This document shows, one piece after another, positions 20,130 to 30,922 of a DNA stretch of 64,000 nt. The notes beneath the pieces are model-generated. The model ran no database searches. It saw only the letters and a list, made by a program, of their open reading frames with translations, and was not told where the DNA came from. Made by a program: the position numbers and the translations under genes. This stretch comes from Platerodrilus igneus (Eukaryota; Arthropoda; Insecta; Coleoptera; Lycidae), in the NCBI GenBank assembly GCA_036346225.1, contig JARFIW010000835.1, positions 605,829 to 669,828 on the forward strand, given 5' to 3'. Every line of letters begins with the position of its first letter. The first letter of the stretch is position 1.

Positions 20130-21370
20130 ATGATTAGAAATCGACATTGATAAAAAATCTTAAAATTGGGGTAGTTCCCTGGGGAATGATGCTATCTAAA
20201 AAATTGCTAGAGATTCGGGAGCTGAGAAAAATCTATATTAATTGATACCAAACAAGGTACATTTATCTCGTGGGCGAAAATGTGGATAAAGATTTATCTC
20301 GCAGAGGGTATATGTGTAACTTTGTAAGAGGTGGTTGAATTTTAAATCTGTGTGCAGATTCAAATTCTGTGTAAAATTCTAGACTAATTTGATGTATTGC
20401 ATGTCTAAAAAATTTTATAAGGACGGTCAGAAATCGCTATCAGCAAAAAATCTTAAAATTGTGGTAGCTCTATGGGAGGTGATGCTATCTAAGAAATTTC
20501 TAGAGATTCGGGTAGCTGAGAAAAATCTAATATTAAATGATACCAAACAAGATAGGTTTATTGCGAAAGATGTACTGGCTAGTCGAAGAAAACTATATGT
20601 TAGATTTGCTTATAGAGCAAAGAGCAAAATTTAGAGGTTTAGGACTTTAAAAGTGTAACTTTGTAAGGAGTGGTCTGAGTTTAAATTTGTTTGCGGATTC
20701 GGATTCTGCGTAAAATTCTAGACTAATTTAATGTGTCACATGGTTAACAAATTTATAAGGACGACCATAAAATCGCTACCAGCAAAAATCTTAAAATGAG
20801 GGTAGCTTTCTGGGGGATGATGCAATCTAAGAAATTCCTAGAGATTTGGGTAGCTGAGAAAATTCTAATATTAATTGATACCAAACAAGATAAGTTTATC
20901 TCGAAAGATGCAATGGATAGTTGAAGAAAACTATTTGATAGGTTTGCTTATAAAGCAAAAACAATTTAGAGGCTCGGAGCCTTTAAAAGTGTAACTTTGT
21001 AAGGAGTGGTCTGATTTTAAATCTGTTTGCGGATTTGGATTCTGCGTAAAATAGTAGACCAATTTGATGTGTCATATGGTTAAAAAATTTATAAGGACGA
21101 CCATAAAATCGCTACCAGCAAAAAATCTTAAAATGAAAGTAACTCTCTGGGGGGTGATGCAATCTAAGAAATTCCTAGAGATTCGGGTAGCTGAGAAAAA
21201 TCTAATATTAATTGATACCAAACAAGATAGGTTTATCTCAAAAGATGCAATGGCTAGTCGAAGAAAACTATTTGGTTCAGATGTTGGAGCAAATGAGGAT
21301 GCTAAGATAAAAATGCAAGATATATTTATCTCGAAAGATGAAAAATGGTTAGTCGAAGAAAACTATTTGG
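20130..21370 (+). repeat. Tandem array of a ~338-bp unit
   Basis: GTGTAACTTTGTAAG recurs at 20314, 20653 and 20989 (spacing 339 and 336). Between, CTAAGAAATT(C/T)CTAGAGATT, GATACCAAACAAGATA, CTAGTCGAAGAAAACTA and TTTGCGGATT(C/T)GGATTCTG repeat in order. About 3.5 copies, the last diverging after 21290. Parts of each unit stay open in one frame (KKFLEIRVAEKNLIL, DTKQDRFISKDAMASRRKL in the last copy), but each unit ends in stops. The family is unrecognised. An isolated partial copy lies at 18000-18180. Confidence 0.9.
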
Positions 21371-21384
21371 TCCAGATGCGTGTG

Positions 21385-21635
21385 GAAATATGGATGCTTG
21401 TGGAAATGTGGAGATGAATCCCCTTATTTCCTCCTTATAGGAATTTACATGTAAATGTGTGTGAAAATGTGGATGTGTGTGGAAATGTGGAGATTAATCT
21501 CCTCATTTTTCCTTATGGGAATTTACATGTAAATGTGTTTGGCAATGTGGAGATGAATCTCCTCATTTCCTCCTTATGGGAATTTACATGTAAAATGTGT
21601 GTGGAAATGTGGATGCTGGTGGAAATGTGGCGCCA
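21385..21635 (+). repeat. 60- to 82-bp minisatellite with two palindromic cores
   Basis: GTGGAAATGTGGAGATGAATC, CTCC-TCATTTCCTCCTTATGG and GAATTTACATGTAAAT recur at about 21399, 21481 and 21541. GGAGATGAATCTCC and TTTACATGTAAA are (near-)palindromes within the unit. The short word GTGGAAATGTGGATG is extra in some copies, which explains the variable period. Confidence 0.85.
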
Positions 21636-21639
21636 GGAT

Positions 21640-22119
21640 CTGTAAAAAACATCTACTTACTGTGCCTTTATTACGGCGTCTCTGCCAGGAAAACTTAATT
21701 TCCCTCACCATATTGAGTGTTTTTTTAAACACACCAAGCGACCTTTCAGTTCAACGAGGAAAGGAAAAGTGACTATCTGTCACGAATCGTCGGAACAACT
21801 TGAAAATCTTAGATATTACAAAGACGTAGGAGCACGCGAATCGGTTTGTATACATGTTATCAGTAAGGACAATGTGATATGTAGTAGATTGTAATTGTAA
21901 TTAAAATTGTAGTGTGCCTTGAAGTTTGTTGGTTATTAAATATGCAATATCGAATGAATCAATAATATAAACGGTGTTGAATAAAGACTAAAATAATAGA
22001 TGCACAGCGGTAAAGTCAACGAATAAATTTGCAGGAAAATTTATATGTTACAAAAGCTTGGACTCGAAATTTATTTAGGTGGTAATTAATGGAGGTTTTA
22101 CATGCAGGCAGTTCGGAGC
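21640..22119. other. AT-rich non-coding stretch
   Basis: No gene or repeat recognised. Confidence 0.5.
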
Positions 22120-22600
22120 AATTTTATGTCTACCCAACATTGGGGGCTCAAAAGGGCAGTGCAGAGCAACTATATGACAGCCCAACCGTGGCTCACGAAG
22201 TAAATTAAGGTTCCCGAAAAAAGTGCTCATATATCGACGACTTGTTCAGGTGTTTAAAAATAAATTTGGTGTTCTGGACCAACATTAACGACAATAACCA
22301 GAGGTGGGAAATACCATACAGCTAAAGGATCGACATCGGGGTATCTACTACTTGATGACGAAGCAATAGCCTTTTGGTAAACGGGATTACCAGGATCCGC
22401 GGAAAGCGTTAGCGGATCTCAAGGGTCAGATGATCAAATTTATATACAAAAAGTTGACCATACTCATGATCGGTTGTGGGTTCGATGGGTAGATTGGAGG
22501 CTGGTACGAAATATGTTAGAGATATTGTTCCAGAAAACCAGGATTCAGTTTTTGGTGTGTGGTTAGAAGTCAAACGGAACGGTGTGTGTTATGAAAACTG
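22120..22600 (+). other. PBS-like motifs and possible decayed gag leader
   Basis: TATGTCTACCCAACATTGGGGG (22125 region) and TATGACAGCCCAACCGTGGC (about 22175-22194) resemble the TATGRCRCCCAATCCGTGGGGC motif at 38.93-38.98 kb, a gypsy-type primer-binding site. Downstream, one frame at about 22356-22440 reads DDEAIAFW, TGLPGS, which resembles a gag segment but is too short to assign. Possibly the 5' part of a dead LTR element on the plus strand. Confidence 0.35.
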
Positions 22601-22944
22601 TTGATTATTAAGTTTATCAACATGGAAATTGCAGATATGGTTGTGACAGTACGTACCGCCATAGCAACTTTTAACGTCCTGGTCAGAGGGTGTTCTGGAA
22701 CAGAACTGCTTTGAGAAAAAGGTAGTGTAGCGCCGTTATTTCTGCTTGCGACTAGAATAGTGATATTGGAATGTATGCGATTCGTTTGTGCTTAAAATGT
22801 AATTTATAGATCTAGTATTTTCCACATTCCGGGATTCTCAGCGAACACTTACACCACCCTTTTCACTAAGTTGATTGACAACCATTCTTCTTGGTTCAGT
22901 CGAGATTTTGTCACGTTATCGAAATACAGAATTTTTAGCGGGGT

Positions 22945-23275
22945 ACTCCACCGGCGTCGCCGTGGATCAATGTAGTAAGCGTAAGACTACGGATCCCAAG
23001 GTCCTGGGTTTGAATCCCGACACGGCCGACTGCTTGAGAAATGACAGGTGAGCATTACATTTGTCACAAAAATTACGCCGTCGTTCGGATGCGAGGTTAA
23101 ATGGAAGGCCCGTGTGTGAGTGTTGTCACGCACGTTAAAGATCCCTACCTTGCCTGGAACAGCAAGGGTTCTGCAAAATTGCAAATTTTTCAGGTAAAAA
23201 AAAATCGCTTCCTGGCCAATGTAGTACCTTCGGGTGGAGCATTGGAAATGTAAACGAACGGGGTACTAAACCGGC
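22945..23275 (+). mobile_element. tRNA-derived SINE, copy 1
   Basis: The head has tRNA-like features: GTGGATCAATGTAGTAAGCG in the A-box position and GGGTTTGAATCCCGA (23006-23020) as B box. The body contains TGTTGTCACGCACGTTAAAG (23122-23141), then CCTTGCCTGGAACAGCAAGG and a tail with TGTAGTACCTTCGGGTGGAG repeated once more near 23280. Two minus-strand copies sit at 25395-25712 and 28385-28695. tRNA heads plus a conserved body containing CACGTTAAAG are known from invertebrate SINE superfamilies, transcribed by RNA polymerase III and moved by LINE enzymes. I cannot name the family. Confidence 0.75.
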
Positions 23276-23339
23276 ATATGTAGTGCCTTCGGGTGGAGTA
23301 CTGGAAAATCGAACGTAGGGGTACTTCACTGTGTTTCTC

Positions 23340-24479
23340 TGTAGACTACCGGATTGATTTTCTGTGGTTAAAACTTACGTAGCAGAATCCAAGAGGTTTT
23401 TAGAGTCTCAAACAAGAAAACTATTTTATTATTGTTTAAGGAGCGTCATGGAGATGATTTTTTGTTTGCTACGTACTTCTATATTGCGCTGTTTATTCAT
23501 TTGCCCAAAAAATTGGGTTTTTGAGTTGTGTGAGTGCAATATGGCAATTCGGCCCTTTGTCTATTTACTGTTATGGCAATATTTCAACAAACTCATGTAA
23601 AACCATATTCATGATTCCCATAAATGTTGCAATAAATTCCCCGCAATATTGTAATAAATAGCACTGATCATCTCGTACGTTAGAAAACAAACTGTATTTA
23701 TGTCCAGTAATGGCCAGATAATTTATAGTTTTCAACTTGTTCTTACTCTTCCTTCCTACAATTATTTATTTACCTTGTTAATTACGTGCTTCGCTGATCT
23801 TTGAAAAATTCAGTCAGCAACAAAGAAAGGAAATGTGTGAGGTCCTTGAGCTGATTTATAAGAGCCTACTTAATATTTGCTTGCTTGCTTGCTGTTTAAG
23901 GCTTAACGCCTCCTTTCTAGACAGAATAATAGGTTCCAGGTGTTAAAATTTGTACACAGGGTCCTCGAGATCGTCAAGTAATCCTTTACAGTTCGTTGCA
24001 GACACGTTCGTTTGCAAGGTTTAAATTTTGCGATAATATTTGAAGGAACAAAGTAAAATTTGTTAGTTGGCTGGATGAAGAATGGTTGCCCTGTCAATAT
24101 TAAATAATAAACATATATCATCTGGCGTGGCGTTTTAGCTAATAATATATATTCGTAATGTTGAGAGGTACTTGAATGATGCTCTTTTGTGGAGCCGCTA
24201 TTATAAAGAGTCCTTTATGTTGCCTAACAATGATACTCTATAATGCTGCGGTTACTTTTTTGATATCAATAGCTTGAATGAGTATTAAAAGGCGTTTAGG
24301 AAAGGTGTTTTATTGTATCGTTTGAACTCTATTTGATGGATTTTTAACTGCAAAAGAAGACAATGGATTTTAATTTTAATAGAAAACGCTTTTGTTAGAG
24401 GTTTGCTACCAAACACTAAAAATAAGCAAGAGTCAAAAATGGTAAATTTTCAAACAATACTAATAATAACGCAGGTCTA
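23340..24479. other. AT-rich stretch with a CTTG-type tail
   Basis: No gene seen. A (CTTG)4 run at 23876-23892 followed by CTGTTTAAGGCTTAACGCC looks, on the minus strand, like the 3' tail of a SINE or LINE ending in (CAAG)n, with the body perhaps up to 24120. The frames at 23364-23600 and 23903-24121 are not supported by any motif. Confidence 0.4.
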
Positions 24480-24720
24480 CAACTCGCGTAAATCAATTAT
24501 TTTTGGTTTACTCTTTTGATAGGCGAATATAGAGAATGAAAGGAAATGAGCTTCCCGAAGACGGTTGAGAATGATAGAAATATAAGGAACATGATAAGCA
24601 TATTACTGGACAACCCAGTTGACTTTGTGGAAATCGATACTGAATCTGTAGAAATCGTTTTTCTTTTGACGATGACCAACTCGACTACGGATTGCTGGAC
24701 GGTTCTACAATTCCAAGGCG
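24480..24720 (-). pseudogene. Ty3/gypsy RT N-terminal fragment, broken
   Basis: On the minus strand, across frames: RQKKNDFYRFSIDFHKVN and, after a stop, YAYHVPYISIILNRLREAHF. These match the RT pattern V-K-K-K-D-G-x-x-R-F-C-I-D-F-R-K-L-N followed by A-Y-P-L-P-x-I-x-x-I-L-x-x-L. The catalytic Y-x-D-D region is beyond the preserved part. Present only left of the duplication. Confidence 0.7.
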
Positions 24721-24819
24721 CAACACCTTGCCGAGTTCAGACTGAGCAACCTTGACAAGCGTCTAAGAAACATGATAGCGTTGTTTTATTCATTTTGCAA
24801 AAATACGACTGTGGTGTTG

Positions 24820-25360
24820 AACTAAAGTGGTACAACCAAAACCAGTAGGCTGTTTAGGAAAAGAGGTAGGATAAAGGTATCTAAAAACAGTTGCAGTTTA
24901 GAAGTGAGTTCGAACACAATATAGGTAGAGGAAGGGATAATGGTGTGTAAGGATGAAGGAAAAGTAAAAGTCCATAAGCCGCCACGAAAATTAGAGACAC
25001 ATTGTATGACTTTCCAAAAATCGATTTCAAGAATAAGTTGGTAAGAAACTTCCAGAATCACAAGAACGTCCAAGGTAGTGTCCCAGTTTTAGAGGAACTG
25101 AGCCTAGGATGGTACATTTGAAATTATACGCAAGACTACAAAAGGAATGGAAGAAAGGTGGAGAGTTGGATTAGGGGTAGCACCGAAGTCGAGCCGACCA
25201 GTGAAAGAAGACCAAAGATTTGGACGGCCAAGTAAGGACGTTCACCACTCTGAGCGCACGTATGAAGTCTAATAAGTAGGAAACGTGATCGCCAAATCCC
25301 CGAAAAGAAGAAGCCGATATTAGTCTCTTTTCCGGTTCGAAAACTATACCGTCGGTTTAA
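24820..25360 (-). pseudogene. Ty3/gypsy protease and linker, broken (copy A)
   Basis: Minus-strand frames contain RPYLAVQIFGLLSLVGSTSVL (expected L-x-D-S-G-x-T-x-S-V-L; the catalytic aspartate is not visible, apparently lost in a small deletion) and further on DVLVILEVSYQLILEIDFW, matching the V-I-L-G-L-x-x-x-L-I-L-G-I-D-F-W motif after the active site, then NFRGGLWTF. An aspartic protease that would cut the Gag-Pol polyprotein. Confidence 0.6.
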
Positions 25361-25394
25361 CAAATTTGTTCAGTTAAAGCAGTTGCGCCGAGTG

Positions 25395-25712
25395 ACTCCT
25401 TTATGTCCCTACATTTGATTTTCCAATACCTCATCCAAAGGTACTACCTTAGCCAAGAAGCGAGTTTCTTTACTCCGAAATTTTGAAATTTACCGAATCC
25501 TCGTTTGTTCCAAGCAAGCTAAAGTTCTTTAACGTGCGGACAACACCCCCACACGGGGGTCTACATTTTACCTCTTATACGATCGAAGGCATGCTTTTAT
25601 GAAAAATGCTCGCCTAACATCTTTCAAGCGGTCCGTATCGGGAATCGAATCCGGGGCCTTGGAATTGAGTATAATACACGAACCTATCTAACCCACGGAG
25701 CCTCCATTCCCT
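25395..25712 (-). mobile_element. tRNA-derived SINE, copy 2 (inside gypsy, copy A)
   Basis: The reverse complement has a tRNA-like head starting GGCTCCGTGGGTTAGATAGG, B box CGGATTCGATTCCCGA, then GTTGTCCGCACGTTAAAGAA, TTGCTTGGAACAAACGAGG and the tail with GGTAGTACCTTTGGATGAGG, in the same order as SINE copy 1. It lies between gag and protease of a gypsy element, so it inserted there after that copy was in place and before the tandem duplication. Confidence 0.75.
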
Positions 25713-25879
25713 TATGCCTGCAACCATAGCAATGTAGTATTTGAGGACGCATATAATGGGTTGAAACACTCGCAGTTGAAGCACGTGACTCAACGAGTAG
25801 AAAGGGCTACAGAAGTAAGGGCAGCAACTGAAAAAAGGGTATGTCTAATAGTGAGTGTAGGGCGAACCTTGACTAACTA

Positions 25880-26860
25880 CGGAAATCAATAGTATTTTTA
25901 GCAGTCGCGACTGAATCAAAAGCAAAATCCGGTTCCACATATGGGCGTTTCACTACAAGGTAAAAGTTATCAACGCCGACTTTCTTACGCTCTAGATTCT
26001 TCTAACTGCTGCAACGAGTTCACAGTGGATAACCGAGTCAGATAGAACAAGAACAGATATCTAGAAACAACGTCCAATTTCACATCTTCAAGCATAGCAC
26101 CAGAAAGCCGATACATTGCAGTTATGCAAGATAAGTTATTCGACATATCCTCAGAAAGATTTCGTGTTCGTTTTAAGATATCGTTAAACAGCCAATGTTT
26201 GTAATCCGGGGCTCATAATGTTGTACTAAAAAGCTGCACAACGACTTCCAATTCAAAAACCTGTGATATTTACTGCGGTACCATAACAAAGATCAAGACT
26301 CTAACAAACCTACCGCGAACTGAAATAACTCAAACTTGGCCGTCTCTAGAAAATTATGCAATGCGAGTGTATTCTAGTCGTCCTAAAAATTTCAAGTTTT
26401 ATTTTGATACTAGTTGGCCATAATGGGGTGTAGGAAGCAAGGTACGACTTTGCCTAGTTACTAGTTACAATAGCAGAGACTAGTTCATGCTTCCTATCCG
26501 ATTCCGACTCGGAAGTGAGTAATGGAGGTTCGTCCGAATCGGCATTAAAAGCATAAGCCGGATTAGAAGCAACTACCGGAGTCTCTGATAAGATACTAAC
26601 GTGTCGATTTTTTATTTCATTATCAAAAGCACTACGGAGAGTAAGTAGTAATCGGTAATGGGTATTCCGTTTCGGCGTTGTTGGAGAGTAACCCGTACAA
26701 ACGTAAGAAAGATTTGTCACCACCAAACTCGGCAAGGGATTGTTGTTGTCTTGGACGGAAGTTGCAACCACTTCGTGTTCGAAAGCGAAATCGGATTCTA
26801 CGGAAATAGAAGGAAGTTCTTTTTCTCGTTCCATAATGCGTCCACATTGGCCTTCAAATC
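25880..26860 (-). pseudogene. Ty3/gypsy Gag, broken (copy A)
   Basis: The best piece lies around 26130-25900: YRLSGAMLEDVKLDVV, YLFLFYLTRLSTVNSLQQLE, ESRA, and, after frame changes, a decayed ...GTGFCF segment. This matches the Gag pattern L-R-x-N-L-x-P-F-Y-x-x-R-L followed by L-x-x-L-x-x-x-C-R-x-x-E. The right part (26834-26454) holds a 126-codon acidic frame (MEREKELPSISVES) of unclear relation, possibly the N-terminal part of Gag. Gag would form the capsid of the particle. Confidence 0.5.
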
Positions 26861-26880
26861 AAAGCCATGAGAATCTAGCT

Positions 26881-27930
26881 TAGATTGAAGCTTGGCTTTT
26901 CGCTATCGGTTAATGTAATTGTGTCAAATGTTCTATCATGTATAAGATTAACAAAAGAAATAAAAAGTAAGCGAATGCCTACAGCAAACCAACGAAAACT
27001 CAAATTAACAAAGAAAAATATCACCGGAAACCACAGAATAAATTAAAATATATCCAGAATAAAAAATTCAGGATAAGAGTAATAGGATATATCACCGTAT
27101 CTTAAAGTCTATCAAAGCACAAGAAAGAAAATTAAATTTCAAAAAATGATTTTCTAGCAGTAACAAAACAAAAGAATAAAGTATAGAAATGACAGTAAGT
27201 AAAGTAGAACACCAGCGTTTTTGAGTTTAGAATAATCGGTGAAAACACAAGACAAATAATCTTGTGTGAAACAAAAAATGAGGGATGTCTAAGCCGCCGA
27301 TAAAAAAGTCGACAATATATATTTTTTACTTAAACAAAAATAAAGAATTGCTACGTTTGTTTACATCCGATGAATTGAAAACCACATCAATTCCGTTTCT
27401 ACTCTTCCATACGTCAATAACATCCTATACATTTTACCTGTTTATTATAAATACGCTTGCGAATAATTTTCAATTTCAATCTATCTACTCTAAAACGACG
27501 AGTTTACGCTATAAGTTTTATAGTTGGCACCTTGTTTTGAGTATCCGTTAACTGGCTACACATTACTATAGCGAAAAATTAATTCTTATACTGCTACGAC
27601 CGGAAGACCCGTTGAAATAGCGTTTGGTATTATTTGATAAAGCTTGGGTCGAATTTTCTAATCTCCTTTTGGTATGTTGATAACGCGAGGATCGAAGCTC
27701 GAATTCTTGTTATTTAAAACAATTTCAATTTGATTCTGCAGTTGGTCCTCATATGTAATTTTCTAAACTACTCGTCCTGTTACTACAAGAGAAATGCACG
27801 TTTTTTTTATAAAAAGGGTAAATTTTGGATGTATCGGTAAGTGCTCCTGAGTTATTAATAGAGTAGTAAGACTATCTTTTAGTTCTTAGCTGGAGGCCAA
27901 ATTGTTTTACGTAGGCCGATTATTCTTCTT
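26881..27930. other. AT-rich leader upstream of the gypsy gag
   Basis: No domain recognised. It lies where the leader and perhaps 5' LTR of the minus-strand gypsy element should be, but no TG...CA pair or clear primer-binding site was found. The frame 27285-27551 is unstructured. The same content recurs at 29860-30920. Confidence 0.4.
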
Positions 27931-27933
27931 ATG

Positions 27934-28370
27934 TAGAAGGGATAATGGTGTGTAAGGATGAAGGAAAAGTAAAGTCCATAAGCCGCCACGAAAATTAGAG
28001 ACACATTGTATGACTTTCCAAAATCGATTTCAAGAATAAGTTGGTAAGAAACTTCCAGAATCACAAGAACGTCCAAGGTAGTGTCCCAGTTTTAGAGGAA
28101 CTGAGCCTAGGATGGTACATTTGAAATTATACGCAAGACTACAAAGGAATGGAAGAAAGGTGGAGAGTTGGATTAGGTAGCACCGAAGTCGAGCCGACCA
28201 GTGAAAGAAGACCAAAGATTTGGACGGCCAAGTAAGGACGTTCACCACTCTGAGCGCACGTATGAAGTCTAATAAGTAGGAAACGTGATCGCCAAATCCC
28301 CGAAAAGAAGAAGCCGATATTAGTCTCTTTTCCGGTTCGAAAACTATACCGTCGGTTTAACAAATTTGTT
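27934..28370 (-). pseudogene. Ty3/gypsy protease and linker, broken (copy B)
   Basis: Duplicate of 24931-25360. The minus-strand frame again shows GERPYLAVQIFGLLSLVGST and DVLVILEVSYQLILEIDF; here the frame is lost right after IDF because a five-base A run is four bases long. Confidence 0.6.
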
Positions 28371-28384
28371 CAGTTAAAGCAGTT

Positions 28385-28695
28385 GCGCCGAGTGACTCCT
28401 TTATGTCCCTACATTTGATTTTCCAATACCTCATCCAAAGGTACTACCTTAGCCAAGAAGCGAGTTTCTTTACTCGAAATTTTGAAATTTACCGAATCTC
28501 GTTTGTTCCAAGCAAGCTAAAGTTCTTTAACGTGCGGACAACACCCACACGGGGTCTACATTTACCTCTTATACGATCGAAGGCATGCTTTATGAAAATG
28601 CTCGCCTAACATCTTTCAAGCGGTCCGTATCGGGAATCGAATCCGGGCCTTGGAATTGATAATACACGAACCTATCTAACCCACGGAGCCTCCAT
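28385..28695 (-). mobile_element. tRNA-derived SINE, copy 3 (inside gypsy, copy B)
   Basis: Duplicate of the SINE at 25395-25712, with B box GGAATCGAATCCGGG (plus strand, about 28635) and ACGTGCGGACAAC. Not an independent insertion. Confidence 0.75.
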
Positions 28696-28864
28696 TCTTA
28701 TGCCTGCAACCATAGCAATGTAGTATTTGAGGACGCATATAATGGGTTGAAACACTCGCAGTTGAAGCACGTGACTCAACGAGTAGAAAGGGCTACAGAA
28801 GTAAGGGCAGCAACTGAAAAAGGGTATGTCTAATAGTGAGTGTAGGGCGAACCTTGACTAACTA

Positions 28865-29840
28865 CGGAAATCAATAGTATTTTTAGCAGTCGCGACTGAA
28901 TCAAAAGCAAAATCCGGTTCCACATATGGGCGTTTCACTACAAGGTAAAAGTTATCAACGCCGACTTTCTTACGCTCTAGATTCTTCTAACTGCTGCAAC
29001 GAGTTCACAGTGGATAACCGAGTCAGATAGAACAAGAACAGATATCTAGAAACAACGTCCAATTTCACATCTTCAAGCATAGCACCAGAAAGCCGATACA
29101 TTGCAGTTATGCAAGATAAGTTATTCGACATATCCTCAGAAAGATTTCGTGTTCGTTTTAAGATATCGTTAAACAGCCAATGTTTGTAATCCGGGGCTCA
29201 TAATGTTGTACTAAAAAGCTGCACAACGACTTCCAATTCAAAAACCTGTGATATTTACTGCGGTACCATAACAAAGATCAAGACTCTAACAAACCTACCG
29301 CGAACTGAAATAACTCAAACTTGGCCGTCTCTAGAAAATTATGCAATGCGAGTGTATTCTAGTCGTCCTAAATTTCAAGTTTTATTTTGATACTAGTTGG
29401 CCATAATGGGGTGTAGAGAAGGTACGACTTTGCCTAGTTACTAGTTACAATAGCAGAGACTAGTTCATGCTTCCTATCCGATTCCGACTCGGAAGTGAGT
29501 AATGGAGGTTCGTCCGAATCGGCATTAAAAGCATAAGCCGGATTAGAAGCAACTACCGGAGTCTCTGATAAGATACTAACGTGTCGATTTTTATTTCATT
29601 ATCAAAAGCACTACGGAGAGTAAGTAGTAATCGGTAATGGGTATTCCGTTTCGGCGTTGTTGGAGAGTAACCCGTACAAACGTAAGAAAGATTTGTCACC
29701 ACCAAACTCGGCAAGGGATTGTTGTTGTCTTGGACGGAAGTTGCAACCACTTCGTGTTCGAAAGCGAAATCGGATTCTACGGAAATAGAAGGAAGTTCTT
29801 TTTCTCGTTCCATAATGCGTCCACATTGGCCTTCAAATCA
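28865..29840 (-). pseudogene. Ty3/gypsy Gag, broken (copy B)
   Basis: Duplicate of the 25880-26860 gag. The acidic frame starting MEREKELPSISVES ends early here (29553) because a T run is shorter by one base. Confidence 0.5.
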
Positions 29841-30922
29841 AAGCCATGAGAATCTAGCTTAGATTGAAGCTTGGCTTTTCGCTATCGGTTAATGTAATTG
29901 TGCCAAATGTTCTATCATGTATAAGAATAACAAAAGAAATAAAAAGTAAGCGAATGCCAACAGCAAACCAACGAAAACTCAAATTAACAAAGAAAAATAT
30001 CACCGGAAACCACAGAATAAATTAAAATATATCCAGAATAAAAAATTCAGGATAAGAGTAATAGGATATATCACCGTATCTTAAAGTCTATCAAAGCACA
30101 AGAAAGAAAATTAAATTTCAAAAAATGATTTTCTAGCAGTAACAAAACAAAAGAATAAAGTATAGAAATGACAGTAAGTAAAGTAGAACACCAGCGTTTT
30201 TGAGTTTAGAATAATCGGTGAAAACACAAGACAAATAATCTTGTGTGAAACAAAAAATGAGGGATGTCTAAGCCGCCGATAAAAAAGTCGACAATATATA
30301 TTTTTTACTTAAACAAAAATAAAGAATTGCTACGTTTGTTTACATCCGATGAATTGAAAACCACATCAATTCCGTTTCTACTCTTCCATACGTCAATAAC
30401 ATCCTATACATTTTACCTGTTTATTATAAATACGCTTGCGAATAATTTTCAATTTCAATCTATCTACTCTAAAACGACGAGTTTACGCTATAAGTTTTAT
30501 AGTTGGCACCTTGTTTTGAGTATCCGTTAACTGGCTACACATTACTATAGCGAAAAATTAATTCTTATACTGCTACGACCGGAAGACCCGTTGAAATAGC
30601 GTTTGGTATTATTTGATAAAGCTTGGGTCGAATTTTCTAATCTCCTTTTTGGTATGTTGATAACGCGAGGATCGAAGCTCGAATTCTTGTTATTTAAAAC
30701 AATTTCAATTTGATTCTGCAGTTGGTCCTCATATGTAATTTTCTAAACTACTCGTCCTGTTACTACAAGAGAAATGCACGTTTTTTTTTTATAAAAAGGG
30801 TAAATTTTGGATGTATCGGTAAGTGCTCCTGAGTTATTAATAGAGTAGTAAGACTATCTTTTTAGTTCTTAGCTGGAGGCCAAATTGTTTTACGTAGGCC
30901 GATTATTCTTCTTATGTAGAAT

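Larger units (their letters stand above)
24480..26880 (-). mobile_element. Decayed Ty3/gypsy LTR retrotransposon (gag, protease, start of RT)
   Basis: On the minus strand, from right to left: gag (about 26860-25880), protease and protease-RT linker (25360-24820), first part of RT (24720-24480). The order is the normal Ty3/gypsy order. A SINE sits between gag and protease, and everything from 24931 rightward to 27933 is tandemly duplicated (27934-30922). The rest of pol is missing. Stops and frame changes are frequent. Confidence 0.7.
24931..27933. repeat. 3-kb tandem duplication, copy A
   Basis: Starts at GAAGGGATAATGGTGTG (about 24931) and ends at TTCTTCTTATGTAGAA (27933). The next copy follows without a gap. 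The join shares GTAGA with both outer ends. Differences from copy B are nearly all single-base length changes in homopolymers, plus very few substitutions in the 26.9-27.0 kb part. Confidence 0.95.
27934..30922. repeat. 3-kb tandem duplication, copy B
   Basis: Repeats 24931-27933 in the same orientation. It carries a second set of protease/linker (27934-28370, minus), SINE (28385-28695, minus) and gag (28865-29840, minus) remnants, with the frame breaks falling in slightly different places because homopolymers differ by one base. It ends at TTCTTCTTATGTAGAA, after which unrelated sequence begins. Confidence 0.95.

Noticed and set aside
25630..25712. tRNA gene on the minus strand (also 28625-28695 and 22960-23025)
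   Set aside because: B and A boxes are present but no acceptor stem or proper cloverleaf forms, and the sequence continues into a shared SINE body.
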